Both the position numbers and the translations under genes were made by a program. Source: Carideicomes alvinocaridis (GTDB taxonomy: Bacteria; Pseudomonadota; Alphaproteobacteria; Rhodobacterales; Rhodobacteraceae). Taken from it: 44,283 nt of DNA. The stretch is from assembly GCA_005473895.2 (NCBI GenBank), contig SRJI02000043.1, positions 1-44,283 of the forward strand. The letters are read 5' to 3'. Below the pieces are notes generated by a model, which was not told where the DNA came from, did not search any database, and was given only the letters and a program-made list of their open reading frames with translations. Below are positions 8,226 through 16,887 of the stretch, one piece after another. How positions within the stretch are numbered: the stretch's first letter is position 1; each line of letters opens with the position of its first letter.

Positions 8226-9056
8226 TCAGCCCTGCGCCGCCGGCAGGTCCAGCGGCATGTGCCGGTTCACGTCCTTGTAGAGCAGGTAGCGGAAGGGCTC
8301 CGGCCCGCCGGCATAGCAGGCCTGCGGGCAGAAGGCGCGCAGCCACATGAAATCGCCCGCCTCGACCTCCACCCAGTCCTGGTTCAGCCGGTAGACCCCC
8401 TTGCCCTGCAGCACGAACAGCCCGTGCTCCATCACGTGGGTCTCGGCGAAGGGGATGACCGCGCCGGGATGCAGGGTGACGATGTTCACGTGCATGTCGT
8501 GGCGCAGGTCGTCGGGATCGGCAAAGCGGGTGGTCGCCCAGGCCCCGTCGGTCTCGGGCATGGCGATCGGCGCCACGTCCCGGTCGGAGGTCACGAAAGC
8601 CTCCGGTGCGTCCAGCCCCTCCACCGGGCGATAGCGCTTGCGGACCCAGTGGAACGTCGCGGACCCCTCGCCGCGATTGCGGAGGCGCCACTCTGTCCCG
8701 GGCGGGATATAGGCATAGCCGCCCGTCTCCATCTCGTGGACCGTTCCCGCAAGGGTCAGCTGCAGCGCGCCGCCGGTCACGAAAAGCACCGCCTCGGCCC
8801 CGGCATCGGGCTCCGGCCGGTCGGAGCCACCTCCGGGCGCCAGTTCGCCGATCATCTGCGCGAAGGTTTCGGCAAAGCCCGAAAGCGGCCGGGCCAGCAC
8901 CCAGAACCGCGCGCCGTCCCAATGCGGCAGGCGGCTGGTGACGATGTCGGACAGAACGCCGCCGGGGATCACCGCGTAGGCGTCGGTAAAGACCGCCCGC
9001 CCGGTCAGAAGCTGCGATTGCGGGGGCAGCCCCCCCTTGGGCGAGAAATAGGCCAT
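8226..9056 (-). CDS. allE: (S)-ureidoglycine aminohydrolase
   Basis: A 276-residue bicupin of the AllE/UGHY family, a Mn-dependent enzyme that releases ammonia from (S)-ureidoglycine to give (S)-ureidoglycolate, the substrate of AllA. Cupin 1 covers about 60-125 (LFVTGGALQLTL, GGYAYIPPGTEWRLRN) and cupin 2 about 175-255 (VNIVTLHPGAVIPFAETHVMEHGLFVLQG with metal ligands E-x-H-x4-H, and WVEVEAGDFMWLRAFCPQACYAGG). The ATG at 9056 gives MAYFSPKGGLPPQSQLL, the family start, with AAAGGAT about 8 bases upstream; longer readings add 81 unlikely residues. It faces the kinase and is separated from allA by it. It implies an allantoate amidohydrolase (AllC) elsewhere in the genome. Confidence 0.93.
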   Translation of the reverse strand: MAYFSPKGGLPPQSQLLTGRAVFTDAYAVIPGGVLSDIVTSRLPHWDGARFWVLARPLSGFAETFAQMIGELAPGGGSDRPEPDAGAEAVLFVTGGALQLTLAGTVHEMETGGYAYIPPGTEWRLRNRGEGSATFHWVRKRYRPVEGLDAPEAFVTSDRDVAPIAMPETDGAWATTRFADPDDLRHDMHVNIVTLHPGAVIPFAETHVMEHGLFVLQGKGVYRLNQDWVEVEAGDFMWLRAFCPQACYAGGPEPFRYLLYKDVNRHMPLDLPAAQG

Positions 9057-9393
9057 GTCCGTCGATCCTTTAGAGCGCAGGGGCATACTGGCAGGTCTTC
9101 CCGCCCCCTGCATTCGCCGCCGGTCAGGAAGGAGCAAGTGGTTTTTCCTGAAAATGCCTCTCGCCGCGCGAAGATGCGCCTCCGCCCCCTCCTTCATCGA
9201 TACGGGCTGCCGCCTGCCGCAGCCACCGCCTTGCCTCCGGTCCCGTCGTTGGACAGCCCCGCGCGGCCCAACGCATTGCCGACCCCATTTCGGCGCCACC
9301 CCGAGTTGACAAAGACCGGCCCAGCCTGTTCAACAGCTTTGTTCGGTCGCAGAACTATCGCGACCGGGGGCCCGATCCGGCCAGGGAGGAAGG
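9057..9393. other. 337-base divergent intergenic region, allE / marR
   Basis: No gene is seen. It must hold the promoters of allE (minus) and the MarR gene (plus). The plus-strand promoter and a dyad are described separately at 9306-9336. For allE I see an SD-like AAAGGAT but no convincing -35/-10. Short frames here have no codon bias or homology I recognise. Confidence 0.6.
9306..9336 (+). promoter_or_regulatory. promoter and candidate MarR operator
   Basis: A consensus -35 TTGACA (9306-9311) is followed after 17 bases by TTCAAC (9329-9334), a weak -10. The perfect dyad CTGTT-C-AACAG (9326-9336) covers that -10, and a second AACA-N4-TGTT pair follows directly. A repressor bound there would block RNA polymerase, which fits autoregulation by the MarR protein encoded 58 bases downstream. 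The binding itself is inference. Confidence 0.5.
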
Positions 9394-9867
9394 ATGCGAG
9401 ACATGGACAATGGCGCCGGTCCGGTGCGCCAGGATGCGCTCCGCTCGCTGCTGGGCTACAATTTCAAGCGCAGCTACATGCGCATCCATCGCGACATCCG
9501 CGCCACGCTGGCCGGGTTCGACCTGACCCAGCGCACCTTTTCCGTTCTCAGCGTCGTGGCCGAAACCCCCGGCATCAGCCAGAGCGAGATTTCCCGCGCG
9601 CTGGAGATCGAACGCTCGGGCACCGTGGTCATCGTCGACGGGCTGGAGGGGCGCGGCCTGATCCAGCGCGACAAGGTGCCCGGCGACCGCCGCGCCTATG
9701 CCCTGACCGTCACGTCGGCCGGGTCCGACCTGCATGCCCGGGCGCTGGCGGCGCTGCGTGCCTGCGAGGACCGGATCTTCGGCACCTTCACCCCGCAGGA
9801 GCGCGCTCATCTCCGCGCCCTGCTGGACCTGATCCAGAACGAGGAGCAACCAGATGAAACTCAGTGA
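9394..9867 (+). CDS. MarR-family transcriptional regulator
   Basis: A 157-residue winged-helix regulator of the MarR family, which usually represses a neighbouring aromatic-compound pathway and is released by a ligand, often a CoA thioester in the hydroxycinnamate branch. N-terminal dimerisation helix ([19 protein letters not shown]), recognition region [26 protein letters not shown] (two adjacent blocks, about 61-86) and wing [27 protein letters not shown] precedes the ATG at 9394; an ATG three codons on is also possible. It overlaps the SDR gene by 14 bases and leads an operon with that and a feruloyl-CoA-synthase-like ligase, so it probably controls that operon through the dyad at 9326-9336. 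Confidence 0.88.
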   Translation: MRDMDNGAGPVRQDALRSLLGYNFKRSYMRIHRDIRATLAGFDLTQRTFSVLSVVAETPGISQSEISRALEIERSGTVVIVDGLEGRGLIQRDKVPGDRRAYALTVTSAGSDLHARALAALRACEDRIFGTFTPQERAHLRALLDLIQNEEQPDETQ

Positions 9868-10621
9868 CAGCATTTCGGCCGTGGTCACCGGTGGAGCCTC
9901 CGGCCTCGGCTCGGCCGTGGCGGGCGAACTGGCAAGCGCCGGCGTCCACGTGACCCTGTTCGACATGAACGCCGAAGCCGGCGAGGCCCGGGCGGCCGAA
10001 CTCGGCGGCGCCTTCCAGCGCGTCGACGTGAGCGACCCTGACAGCGTGGCGCAGGGCTTCGCCGCGGTGAAGGCCGCGCGCGGCGGTCTGCAGATCCTCG
10101 TCAACTGCGCCGGCATCGGCCCCGCCGCCAAGACCGTGTCGCGCGGCGAACCGCACGATCCCGCGCTGTTCTCCAAGGTGGTGGGCGTCAACCTGATCGG
10201 CAGCTTCAACTGCGCCTCGCAGGCCGCCGCCCTGATGGCCGGGAACGACCCGCTGACCGAGGATGGCGAGCGCGGCGTGATCGTCAACACCGCCTCCGTC
10301 GCGGCCTATGACGGGCAGATCGGCCAGGTGGCCTATTCGGCGTCCAAGGGTGGCATCGTCGGCATGACGCTGCCCATGGCGCGCGACCTGTCGCAAAGCG
10401 GCATCCGCGTCTGCACCATCGCCCCGGGCATCTTCATGACCCCGCTGCTGGCCGGCCTGCCGGAGGACGTGCAGACCTCGCTCGGCCAGCAGGTGCCCTT
10501 TCCCTCGCGGCTGGGCGACCCGTCGGAATTCGCCGCCCTGGCCCGCCACATCGTGGAGAACGCGATGCTGAACGGCGAGGTGATCCGCCTCGACGGCGCG
10601 ATCCGCATGGCACCCCGCTAA
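9854..10621 (+). CDS. SDR-family dehydrogenase (3-hydroxyacyl-CoA dehydrogenase type II-like)
   Basis: A 255-residue classical short-chain dehydrogenase. The NAD-binding motif is TGGASGLG near residue 12, followed by FDMN, where the acidic residue after beta-2 favours NAD over NADP. NCAG lies near 87-90, the catalytic triad is in NTASVAA (Ser) and YSASK (Tyr/Lys, about 158-162), and PG-IFMTPLL follows. The sequence resembles the HSD10/type II 3-hydroxyacyl-CoA dehydrogenase group. With the ligase next door it could oxidise the 3-hydroxyacyl-CoA formed from a hydroxycinnamoyl-CoA; that reaction is inferred from gene order. A gap of 4 bases separates it from the ligase gene. Confidence 0.86.
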   Translation: MKLSDSISAVVTGGASGLGSAVAGELASAGVHVTLFDMNAEAGEARAAELGGAFQRVDVSDPDSVAQGFAAVKAARGGLQILVNCAGIGPAAKTVSRGEPHDPALFSKVVGVNLIGSFNCASQAAALMAGNDPLTEDGERGVIVNTASVAAYDGQIGQVAYSASKGGIVGMTLPMARDLSQSGIRVCTIAPGIFMTPLLAGLPEDVQTSLGQQVPFPSRLGDPSEFAALARHIVENAMLNGEVIRLDGAIRMAPR

Positions 10622-10625
10622 GCCG

Positions 10626-12395
10626 ATGACCGGTCGGGAAGAGATGTTCTGGCAGCCGGTCTTCGATATCGAGGAACGGCCCGACGGCACCATCCTGATG
10701 CGCCAGCAGGGCGAGCTGGGCGAGGTCCCGCGCGCCCTGCCCGACCGGCTGGTGCACTGGGCCGAGGCCGCGCCCGACCGCTGCTTCCTCGCCGAACGGG
10801 CGGCCGACGGGTCCTGGCGGCGGCTTTCCTACGCGCAGGTGCTGGACCAGGTCCGTGCCCTCGGCCAGGGCCTGCTGGAAGCGGGGCTCGGCCCCGACCG
10901 GCCGCTGCTGATCCTGTCGCGCAACTCGGTCGATCACGCGCTGCTGGGGCTCGCCGCGCAATATGCGGGCGTGCCCTACGCGCCGATCTCCACCGCCTAT
11001 TCCCTGGTCAGCACCGATCACGGCAAGGTCCGCGACATCGCCGCGCTGCTGCGCCCTGGCATGGTTTATGCCGAGAACGGCGCGGCCTATCGCGGCGCGC
11101 TGGAGGCCGCCTGCGGCGAGGCCGGCGCGGATTGCATCCGGCTGGTCTCGGTGAACGCCGCCCCCGGCGACCGCGACTACGAGAGCCTGCGCGCCACCGC
11201 CCCCGGAGCGCAGGTCGACGCCGCCTATGCCGCGCTCACCCCCGACAGCGTGGGCAAGTACCTCTTCACCTCCGGCTCCACCGGGTCGCCCAAGGCGGTG
11301 ATCAACACGCAGTACATGATGTGCTCCAACCAGGTGATGATCGCCGATTCCATGCGCTTCCTGGCGCAGCGTCCGCCGGTGGTGGTGGATTGGGCGCCCT
11401 GGAACCACACGGCGAGCGGCAACAAGGTGTTCAACATGGTGCTGTGGCACGGCGGCACCTACCACGTGGACGAGGGGCGCCCGACCCCCGAGGGGATGAC
11501 GGCCACGATCCGCAACCTCAAGGAGGTGGCGCCGACCTGGTACTTCAACGTCCCCGTGGCGTGGGAGCGGCTGGTGCAGGCCTTCGACGCCGACCCGGAG
11601 CTCAAGGCGCGCTTCTTCTCCCGGCTGGACCTGATGATGTATGCCGGCGCCGGCATGGCGCAGCATCTCTGGGACGCCCTGCGCCGTCACGCGCGCGAGG
11701 CCACGGGCCGCGACATCCTGCTGACCACCGCGCTCGGAGCGACGGAGACCGGGCCCTTCGCCCTGTTCTGCACCGAGCCGCAGGACAGCCCCGGCAATAT
11801 CGGCGTTCCCGCGAAGGGCATCACGCTCAAGCTGGTGCCCAACGACGGCAAGCTGGAGGCGCGGCTGAAGTCGCCCTCTATCACCCCGGGCTACAAGGGC
11901 GCCCCCGAGGTGACGGCGCAGCATTTCGACGAAGAAGGCTTCTACCGCCTCGGCGACGCGATCCGCCCGGCCAATCCGCAAGACCTCGCCCGCGGCTTTC
12001 TCTTCGACGGAAGGGTTGCGGAGAACTTCAAGCTCGCCACCGGCACCTGGGTGGCGGTGGGCGCGCTGCGGGCGAAGCTGGTGGACCATTTCGGCGGGCT
12101 GATCCGCGACGCGGTGATCGTCGGCGAGGACCGCGATTTCCTCACCGCGATCGTCCTGCCGGCCGAGCCCGCGCCGGATGCGGCGACGCTGCGCGAGCGG
12201 CTGGACAGCTTCGCCGCCGGCGCCACCGGCTCCTCCACCCGGATCTGCCGGATCGTGCCGCTGGACTCCGCGCCCGACATCGACCGGGGCGAGGTCACCG
12301 ACAAGGGCTCGATCAACCAGCGCGCGGTGATCCGCAACCGCCCCCACCTGGTCGAGGCGCTCTACGAGGGCGGCCCGGAGGTCATCGGCGACTGA
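10626..12395 (+). CDS. feruloyl-CoA synthase-like acyl-CoA ligase
   Basis: A 589-residue ANL-superfamily adenylate-forming ligase that would activate an aromatic acid with ATP and CoA. The A3 phosphate loop is FTSGSTGSPKAV (about 213-224), followed by WAPWNHTASGNK, the acyl-binding MMYAGAGMAQHLW, LGATETGPF (A5) and YRLGDAI (A7). The C-terminal domain is shortened compared with typical acetyl-CoA synthetases, as in the FCS family, and lacks the usual PRTxxGK end, having DRGEVTDKGSINQ instead, which is normal for feruloyl-CoA synthases. It is the last gene of the MarR-SDR-ligase operon. No enoyl-CoA hydratase/lyase or vanillin dehydrogenase is beside it, so ferulate is the best guess, not a certainty. 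Confidence 0.85.
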   Translation: MTGREEMFWQPVFDIEERPDGTILMRQQGELGEVPRALPDRLVHWAEAAPDRCFLAERAADGSWRRLSYAQVLDQVRALGQGLLEAGLGPDRPLLILSRNSVDHALLGLAAQYAGVPYAPISTAYSLVSTDHGKVRDIAALLRPGMVYAENGAAYRGALEAACGEAGADCIRLVSVNAAPGDRDYESLRATAPGAQVDAAYAALTPDSVGKYLFTSGSTGSPKAVINTQYMMCSNQVMIADSMRFLAQRPPVVVDWAPWNHTASGNKVFNMVLWHGGTYHVDEGRPTPEGMTATIRNLKEVAPTWYFNVPVAWERLVQAFDADPELKARFFSRLDLMMYAGAGMAQHLWDALRRHAREATGRDILLTTALGATETGPFALFCTEPQDSPGNIGVPAKGITLKLVPNDGKLEARLKSPSITPGYKGAPEVTAQHFDEEGFYRLGDAIRPANPQDLARGFLFDGRVAENFKLATGTWVAVGALRAKLVDHFGGLIRDAVIVGEDRDFLTAIVLPAEPAPDAATLRERLDSFAAGATGSSTRICRIVPLDSAPDIDRGEVTDKGSINQRAVIRNRPHLVEALYEGGPEVIGD

Positions 12396-12737
12396 GCCGC
12401 CGCCCCCCCCGGCGCTTTCGCGGGTGGAGGGGGCAGGAGCCTCCGGCGGGGATATTTATGATCAGAAGAAGCCGGGCGCGTGTTTCTTCTGACCATAAAT
12501 ATCCCGGGGGTGAGGAGCGTCAGCGACGAGGGGGCAGCGCCCCCTGCCAGCTATCAAACCGCGGCGCCTTCAGGTCGAAGGGCGAATGGCGCGCCGATGG
12601 CCCCGGCGCCGCACGAAAGCACCGCTAATATCGGCCGGGCGGGACCCCCTGCGCCCTCTCCGCTTGCGGCACCGCCCGGCTTGGATCCGGGCGGACCGCT
12701 GAAGGGCCGGTCAGGTCCCCCCGCCCGGCCGAGAGCG
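12396..12737. other. 342-base convergent intergenic region
   Basis: No gene is seen between the convergent ligase and formaldehyde dehydrogenase genes. It holds the inverted-pair repeat at 12426-12545 and, closer to the dehydrogenase, GCCGGGCGG (12634-12642) pairing with CCGCCCGGC (12672-12680) across a 29-base loop. Together they likely end both transcripts. Confidence 0.6.
12426..12545. repeat. head-to-head pair of a dispersed intergenic element (long imperfect palindrome)
   Basis: Left box GATATTTATGATCAGAAGAA (12451-12470) is the reverse complement, with one mismatch, of right box TTCTTCTGACCATAAATATC (12484-12503); 13 bases separate them, so a 20-bp stem can form. Beyond the right box lie CCGGGGGTGAGG and a small hairpin AGGGGGC-AGC-GCCCCCT (12529-12545); beyond the left box is a G-rich arm with its own GGAGcCTCC-type fold. 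The right box and its hairpin recur at 31148-31204, which shows a repeated unit of box plus GC hairpin. Its place between convergent genes suggests a role in ending transcription. Confidence 0.8.
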
Positions 12738-13865
<1,128 letters not shown>

Positions 13866-13953
13866 GGCTGTTCTCCTATCGGGCATCGCGTGTTGCGCGC
13901 ACCTTGTGCGAAAGCCGCGGGGGGATCAACCGTCACCACCGACCGGTTTGGGC

Positions 13954-14005
13954 GGGCGGCGACATCGACGCCCCGGCCGGGGGCCGGAGCGTCGGGACGC
14001 CGCCC
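13954..14005 (-). terminator. long GC stem-loop between cytochrome c' and frmA
   Basis: Outer arms GGGCGGCG (13954-13961) and CGCCGCCC (13998-14005) and inner arms CGACGC (13966-13971) and GCGTCG (13989-13994) fold into one stem just after the cytochrome c' stop. No T-run follows, so it may be a Rho-independent-like terminator or an RNA-stabilising 3' hairpin that separates the two genes. Confidence 0.5.
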
Positions 14006-14018
14006 GGGAACCGGCGCC

Positions 14019-14453
14019 TTATTTCTCGGCGCGGTAGGTCTCGTGACAGGCTTTGCAGGCGCCGCCGATCTTGCCCAGCCCCGCGCGCAGCGCGTCCAGG
14101 TCATCGGTGGAAAGATCCGTCGCCGCCGCTTCCAGCGCCTCGGCATGGGATTCGAAATCCGACCAGTTTTCCCAGATGGCGGGCTTGGCCTCGCTCTCCG
14201 GGTCGGTTTCCTGCGGCTCGAAGGCGTCGGGAATCTGCGAGGCATGCTCGATCAGCGCGGCGCGGGCCTCGGCGGCCTTGTCGGCGTCGAAGTCCATCTT
14301 GCCCTGGGCCATGCCGCCGATCACCTTGAGCTGGTCGCGGATGCCTTCCATCAGCTCCATCCTTTCGGCGACCACCGGGTTGGCGGCCTCGTGGGCGGTG
14401 ACGGCTCCGGCGATGAAGACGGCGGCGAGGGTCGGCAGGGTCATGCGGCGCAT
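14019..14453 (-). CDS. cycP: cytochrome c'
   Basis: A 144-residue periplasmic cytochrome c' precursor. A short signal peptide (MRRMTLPTLAAVFIAGAVTA) is followed by a four-helix bundle with RMELMEGIRDQLKVIGGMAQGK and the C-terminal haem site CKACHETYR (C133, C136, H137). Class II cytochromes put CxxCH at the C-terminus, unlike ordinary c-type. The five-coordinate haem binds NO and CO, and the protein protects cells against nitric oxide in Rhodobacter. The ATG at 14453 has AAAGGAT upstream; a second ATG lies three codons in. Its neighbour encodes an enzyme that also removes S-nitrosoglutathione. Confidence 0.9.
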   Translation of the reverse strand: MRRMTLPTLAAVFIAGAVTAHEAANPVVAERMELMEGIRDQLKVIGGMAQGKMDFDADKAAEARAALIEHASQIPDAFEPQETDPESEAKPAIWENWSDFESHAEALEAAATDLSTDDLDALRAGLGKIGGACKACHETYRAEK

Positions 14454-14583
14454 TGTCGATCCTTTCGGGTTTCAAACAGACATGGACAGAATGCCGCATC
14501 CTGCCCGAGGACCAAGTCACGTTCGGGTTATCGCCTGAAACATCGTCGCCGGGCGGCGCGGGCCGTGCCCGGGGCCGCGGCGC

Positions 14584-15525
14584 TCAGGTCAGCAGGGCGA
14601 GCGCCAGCGTCAGGGTCACGAAGGAGGCGAGCGTCGCCATCATCACCGAGAGCGAGGCGAGCCCCTCGTGCCCCGTCCCCTCGTTCAGCACGGGAAACAG
14701 CGCGAGGATCGGCACCGCGGCCGAGAGGATCGCGGCCAGCCGCAGGTCGGGCGGCAGGACCACGGCCCCGATCCCCGTCAGCAGCATCGCGGTGCCGGCC
14801 ACCAGCAGCGGGTGCAGCACCAGCTTGCCCAGGGCGATCTGCCCGGCCAGCAGGCGGTTGCCGCGCATCGGCAGCCCGACCAGGGAGCCACCGAGCGCGA
14901 TCAGCGCCACGCCGGCATTGGCCTGCCCCAGCGTGTGGTGGCTGCGCTGGAACCAGACCGGCAGCTCTATCCCCGAAAAGGATACGGCCAGCCCCAGGGC
15001 CAGCGCCACGATCATCGGCCGCTTGAGCACCGCCAGCAGGGCGGAGCCCACCCGCTCCACCGGGCTGTGACCGGGCCGGGCCATGGCGAATTCCACCAGG
15101 GCCAGGCTGAGCGGGATCATCACGAGATTCTCGATCAGCAGGTTCATGCCCAGCACCGGGCCCGCCTGCTCGGGCAGGACGAGCAGCAGGATCGGGTAGC
15201 CGATGAAGGCCGAGTTGGGGCAGACGCTGCCCATCGTCGCCATGGCCCGCCGCACCGGACCGGTGCCGACCAGGGCCTGCGACAGGAACATCACCGCCAT
15301 CGTCGCCAACCCGCCGGCCACCATCGCCGCGAGGTAGCCGGGATGCAGCGCCTCGGCCGGGTCGCTGTCGGCGATCGCGCCGAACAGCAGGGCGGGCAGC
15401 GTGATATAGAGGATGAAGCGGCTCAGCACCGCCATCTCCGCCGGTCGGAACAGGCCGAACCGCGTGACGGCAAAGCCGATGCCGATCATCACGAAGATCG
15501 GGAGGGTGACGGATAGGACGTCCAC
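14584..15525 (-). CDS. AEC-family (auxin efflux carrier-like) transporter
   Basis: A 313-residue inner-membrane protein with about ten hydrophobic helices in the two halves typical of the AEC family; it begins DVLSVTLPIFVMIGIGFAV and has PNSAFIGYPILLLVLPEQAGP and NLVMIPLSLALVEFA. Bacterial members are often called malonate or malate transporters, but the substrate cannot be read here. The start is GTG at 15525, only one base after the aroC stop, so translation is likely coupled to aroC. No chorismate-related function is known for the family. Confidence 0.87.
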   Translation of the reverse strand: MDVLSVTLPIFVMIGIGFAVTRFGLFRPAEMAVLSRFILYITLPALLFGAIADSDPAEALHPGYLAAMVAGGLATMAVMFLSQALVGTGPVRRAMATMGSVCPNSAFIGYPILLLVLPEQAGPVLGMNLLIENLVMIPLSLALVEFAMARPGHSPVERVGSALLAVLKRPMIVALALGLAVSFSGIELPVWFQRSHHTLGQANAGVALIALGGSLVGLPMRGNRLLAGQIALGKLVLHPLLVAGTAMLLTGIGAVVLPPDLRLAAILSAAVPILALFPVLNEGTGHEGLASLSVMMATLASFVTLTLALALLT

Positions 15526-15526
15526 G

Positions 15527-16645
15527 CTATTCGCCGATCCGCCCCCGAGTCTCTCCGGGCGCGGATCCGGTCTGGCCGCGGTTGAGCAGGATGTGATCCA
15601 GCAGCACGCAGGCCATCATGGCTTCGCCCACCGGCACGGCGCGGATGCCGACGCAGGGATCGTGGCGGCCCTTGGTGACGATCTCGGTCTCTTCGCCGGT
15701 CCGGGTGATCGTGCGCCGCGGCGTCAGGATCGACGAGGTCGGTTTCACCGCGAAGCGCACCACGACCTCCTGCCCGGTGGAGATCCCGCCGAGGATGCCG
15801 CCCGCGTGGTTCGAGGAATATTGCGGCCCGCCCGGCCCCATGAAGATCTCGTCGGCATTGTCGCGCCCGGTGAGCGCGGCCGCCGCCATGCCCTCGCCGA
15901 TCTCAACGCCCTTGACCGCGTTGATCGACATCATCGCCGCCGCCAGGTCGGTGTCGAGTTTGCCGTAGACCGGCGCGCCGAGGCCGGGGGGCACGGCCTT
16001 GGCCACCACCTCGATCACGGCGCCGACGGAGTTGTGGTCATCCTTGCGCAGCCAATCGAGGTACTCGGCCCAGTCCTGCGCCATCACCGGGTCGGGGCAC
16101 CAGAAGTCGTTGCGCGCGATCTCGCCCGCGTCAAACCGCGCGCGGTCGATCTTCTTCTCGCCCATCTGGACCATGTAGCCGCTGATCTCGAGCCCCGGGG
16201 CAAGCTCGGCCAGAGCCAGCCGCGCCACGCCGCCTGCCGCCACCCGCGCGGCGGTTTCCCGCGCCGAGGAGCGACCGCCGCCGCGGTAATCGCGGATGCC
16301 GTATTTCTGCCAGTAGGTGATGTCGGCATGGCCGGGGCGGAATTTCTCGGCGATCTCGCCGTAATCCTTGGACCGCTGGTCGGTGTTGCGGATCATCAGC
16401 TGGATCGGCGTGCCCGTGCTGACCCCCTCGAACGTGCCCGAGAGGATCTCGACCGCGTCCGGCTCCTTGCGCTGCGTCGTGGCCTTGGACTGGCCCGGGC
16501 GGCGACGGTCGAGCCAGGGCTGGATCTGCGCCTCGGTCACCGGCACGCCCGGCGGGCAGCCGTCCACCGTGGCGCCAAGCGCCGGCCCGTGGCTTTCGCC
16601 CCAGGTGGTGACGCGGAAGAGGTGGCCGAAGCTGTTGAGGGACAT
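15527..16645 (-). CDS. aroC: chorismate synthase
   Basis: A 372-residue chorismate synthase, converting 5-enolpyruvylshikimate-3-phosphate to chorismate with reduced FMN as the last common step of aromatic biosynthesis. Signatures: [17 protein letters not shown] at the N-terminus (GESHG at 16-20), [32 protein letters not shown] in adjacent blocks with the [14 protein letters not shown] phosphate/flavin site, [24 protein letters not shown], and [17 protein letters not shown]. Length is normal. It starts at ATG 16645 and heads a minus-strand pair with the AEC transporter; the thi operon diverges upstream. Confidence 0.98.
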   Translation of the reverse strand: MSLNSFGHLFRVTTWGESHGPALGATVDGCPPGVPVTEAQIQPWLDRRRPGQSKATTQRKEPDAVEILSGTFEGVSTGTPIQLMIRNTDQRSKDYGEIAEKFRPGHADITYWQKYGIRDYRGGGRSSARETAARVAAGGVARLALAELAPGLEISGYMVQMGEKKIDRARFDAGEIARNDFWCPDPVMAQDWAEYLDWLRKDDHNSVGAVIEVVAKAVPPGLGAPVYGKLDTDLAAAMMSINAVKGVEIGEGMAAAALTGRDNADEIFMGPGGPQYSSNHAGGILGGISTGQEVVVRFAVKPTSSILTPRRTITRTGEETEIVTKGRHDPCVGIRAVPVGEAMMACVLLDHILLNRGQTGSAPGETRGRIGE

Positions 16646-16708
16646 GGGGCACTCCTGAACTTGCCCCGGGGATAGCCGCCGCCCGCCCCCGTCTCAAGCG
16701 GTTTCGCC

Positions 16709-16737
16709 TTGCCGGGGCATCGCGCGGGCCCTAGTGT
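16709..16737 (+). promoter_or_regulatory. promoter of thiBPQ
   Basis: TTGCCG (16709-16714), a 17-base spacer and TAGTGT (16732-16737). The predicted start, near 16744, coincides with the first base of the TPP riboswitch fold, which supports the assignment although the hexamers are weak. Confidence 0.5.
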
Positions 16738-16744
16738 CGCCCTC

Positions 16745-16840
16745 ACCTCGGGGTGCTTGCCGCAAGTTTCGGCAGGCTGAGATGCGGCCCGGCCGCGAAC
16801 CCGTTGAACCTGAACCGGCTAACACCGGCGGAGGGAAGGT
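16745..16840 (+). promoter_or_regulatory. TPP riboswitch (THI element)
   Basis: The conserved order is complete: ACCTCGGGGTGC opens P1/P2, GGCTGAGATG is the pyrimidine-sensing loop, CGAACCCGTTGAACCTGA the pyrophosphate-side helices, and ACACCGGCGGAGGGAAGGT closes P1. The SD-like GGAGGATGCC of thiB lies about 40 bases further on, so thiamine pyrophosphate would shut off translation or early transcription of the thiamine transporter. It sits directly upstream of thiB as expected. Confidence 0.96.
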
Positions 16841-16887
16841 TTGGCACTCCCGGATCTCGCCTTTCGCCGCAAATCGAGGAGGATGCC

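Noticed and set aside
10626-12395. Acetyl-CoA or fatty acyl-CoA synthetase
   Set aside because: The C-terminal end (DRGEVTDKGSIN) and overall pattern match feruloyl-CoA synthases better than ACS or FadD.
14019-14453. Ordinary class I cytochrome c (cycI-like)
   Set aside because: The CxxCH is at the C-terminus and the protein is a helical bundle, which marks cytochrome c'.
16753-16887. Longer ThiB reading starting upstream
   Set aside because: The extra 45 residues would be encoded by the TPP riboswitch; the signal peptide starts at 16888.
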